A program made the translations under genes and the position numbers. From the NCBI GenBank assembly GCA_024643945.1, contig JAHELX010000435.1:1-5628 (forward strand): a DNA stretch of 5,628 nucleotides, given 5' to 3'. Source of the stretch: Anaerolineales bacterium (GTDB lineage: Bacteria; Chloroflexota; Anaerolineae; 4572-78; NAK82). Positions 5,029 to 5,628 of this stretch are shown here, one piece after another. The notes beneath the pieces were generated by a model. That model made no database searches. It saw only the letters and a program-made list of their open reading frames with translations, and was not told the origin of the DNA. Every line of letters begins with the position of its first letter. Within the stretch, counting starts at the first letter, position 1.

Positions 5029-5164
5029 TTGCTCAACCGGCAGGTGGTTTGGGGCATCGGGCTCATCCTGGCGGTGGACAACATGCTGGGCGACTGGATG
5101 GCGGCCCGCATGGCAGTGGGGCGCGGCGCCGCTTTTGTGCGCGAGGAACGACTCGGCGGTGCAG
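5029..5164 (+). pseudogene. Remnant of a second TSUP transporter 3' end
   Basis: Bases 5029-5142 match codons 195-232 of the intact transporter gene (2684-2797) without gaps; 31 of 38 encoded residues are the same. Bases 5143-5164 match the DNA starting at the intact gene's stop codon (2874-2895; 19 of 22). The 76 bp that encode the last membrane segment (2798-2873) are missing here. The stop codon is lost and the frame runs on to 5328 through unrelated sequence. Substitutions include Asp at two membrane-facing positions (G211D, A216D), as expected for a decayed copy. GGAGGTG at 5013-5019 followed by an in-frame TTG at 5029 could still allow translation of a short peptide. The first 190 or so residues of a transporter are absent, so I call it a pseudogene. 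Confidence 0.82.
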
Positions 5165-5414
5165 CTAAGTACGTGGGGTTGAGCGAGGAGGAGACCCGAC
5201 AAAGTTCTGCCGAGTATCCTGGTTTCGCCTTGCTCAACCCAGCCTACGGACTCCATCTCCGCAGGAAGCGAGGTCCAAAGGACCTTGGACATGGACACCC
5301 GTTCGCATGTGGGCTGGGCTATTGGTAAGAACGAGAGTGAAATCGCGATGGCACGGGATGAATACACTACGATTCGGCCGGTGGCCCAAAAGGTTCGATC
5401 GACGGCTGTCCTTC

Positions 5415-5443
5415 TTGACGTTGTGCCTCCCCGGTGGTAAGAT
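5415..5443 (+). promoter_or_regulatory. Candidate extended -10 promoter of the last gene
   Basis: TTGACG (5415-5420, 5 of 6) and TAAGAT (5438-5443, 4 of 6) are spaced by 17 bases, and TGG directly before the -10 supplies an extended -10 element. Transcription near 5450 would leave a leader of about 93 nt before the ATG at 5543. Confidence 0.45.
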
Positions 5444-5496
5444 GAATCCAGTCTTGCCCTTAGCAATATGCACATTTCATCTTCACCTCTGCCTTG

Positions 5497-5520
5497 GGGC
5501 GGTTTTCCGCCCTTTATCTC
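5497..5520 (+). terminator. GC hairpin with T-rich tail in the leader of the last gene
   Basis: GGGCGG (5497-5502) and CCGCCC (5507-5512) form a perfect stem around TTTT, followed by TTTATCTCTTT. It is 30 bases before the next start codon, so it would lie inside that gene's leader if the promoter at 5415 is used. It could be a weak terminator for upstream read-through or an attenuator. The tail is interrupted, which lowers confidence. Confidence 0.4.
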
Positions 5521-5542
5521 TTTAGGACAAGGAGACTCTGCT

Positions 5543-5628
5543 ATGGTACAGCGATTTGAACACTGCCAATTGATCGGCACCCAGATCACGTACCTGGGAC
5601 GTGCCGGCATCCTGGAAGACAAAAGGGA
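5543..5628 (+). CDS. 5' end of an unrecognised protein-coding gene (cut by window end)
   Basis: An ATG at 5543 follows AAGGAG (5529-5534) by 8 bases, an excellent ribosome binding site. The 28 visible codons, MVQRFEHCQLIGTQ and onward to LEDKR, stay open to the window end and use codons like those of the neighbours. I do not recognise the family. No signal peptide or membrane segment is apparent in the visible part. It has its own candidate promoter and a hairpin leader. Confidence 0.6.
   Translation, partial: MVQRFEHCQLIGTQITYLGRAGILEDKR

Larger units (their letters stand above)
5165..5542. other. Gene-free stretch between the TSUP remnant and the last gene
   Basis: No convincing gene is present on either strand. 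AGGTCC-AAA-GGACCT (5271-5285) is a perfect small hairpin, and GTCCAA (5273-5278) can pair instead with TTGGAC (5285-5290). TTGCTCAACC recurs at 5230-5239, the same ten bases that begin the TSUP repeat. The right end has a candidate promoter and a hairpin, listed separately. The long minus-strand open frame 5622-5008 is antisense to the remnant and to the last gene. Confidence 0.5.

Noticed and set aside
4951..5328. 125-codon open frame that includes the TSUP remnant, starting at an ATG in the terminator stem
   Set aside because: The ATG lies inside the terminator hairpin and the first 25 or so residues are unrelated to any transporter. The homologous part is only a fragment, so I annotate a pseudogene at 5029-5164 instead.
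5008..5622. 204-codon open frame on the minus strand
   Set aside because: It is antisense to the TSUP remnant and to the clear start of the last gene, has no recognisable domain, and its start overlaps a better-supported + strand start with a strong ribosome binding site.

Overview
The window reads as a bacterial chromosome segment, probably from an environmental Chloroflexota (Anaerolineae-like) genome. That placement is an inference from three things: moderately GC-rich coding DNA, a TGGAAG/CTTCCA octamer-type intergenic repeat of a kind I associate with that phylum, and stacked MNT-HEPN toxin-antitoxin genes. No marker gene proves it. All genes I accept are on the + strand.

Layout. (1) 201-911 is a complete radC with a plausible promoter at 122-150. 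(2) 912-1225 is an AT-rich, palindrome-dense intergenic region with a good sigma70-type promoter at 1082-1110. (3) 1226-1912 is a three-domain DtxR/MntR-family metalloregulator that keeps one metal-site set of ligands but has lost the other. (4) 1920-2030 holds a long inverted repeat built from an 8-bp periodic motif. (5) 2102-2875 is a TSUP (TauE/SafE-type) membrane transporter with a TTG start. (6) 2876-3175 is a 300-bp leader with two TATAAT boxes, one of them overlapped by an inverted repeat. (7) 3176-4852 is a tight four-gene operon of two consecutive MntA-HepT (MNT nucleotidyltransferase antitoxin / HEPN RNase toxin) pairs, with overlaps of 8 and 25 bp inside pairs and 9 bp between pairs. 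It is closed by a rho-independent terminator at 4941-4984. (8) 5029-5164 is a degraded second copy of the 3' end of the TSUP gene, fused by a 76-bp deletion to sequence matching the DNA just after the TSUP stop codon. (9) 5165-5542 is gene-free, with a candidate promoter and a hairpin leader. (10) 5543 onward is the start of an unrecognised gene cut by the window end.

How it works together. The four toxin-antitoxin genes form one unit: each MNT protein is expected to silence its HEPN partner by AMPylating the Tyr of its RX4HXY motif. Both toxins keep R, H and Y, and both antitoxins keep GS, DXD and a third Asp, so both pairs look functional. The toxin-antitoxin island is bracketed by direct repeats of the TSUP 3' end. 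That is the most unusual architectural feature here, and it suggests past duplication, insertion or gene conversion around the island. The DtxR-like regulator and the transporter are adjacent, but no shared regulatory site was found, so a functional link between them is only a guess.
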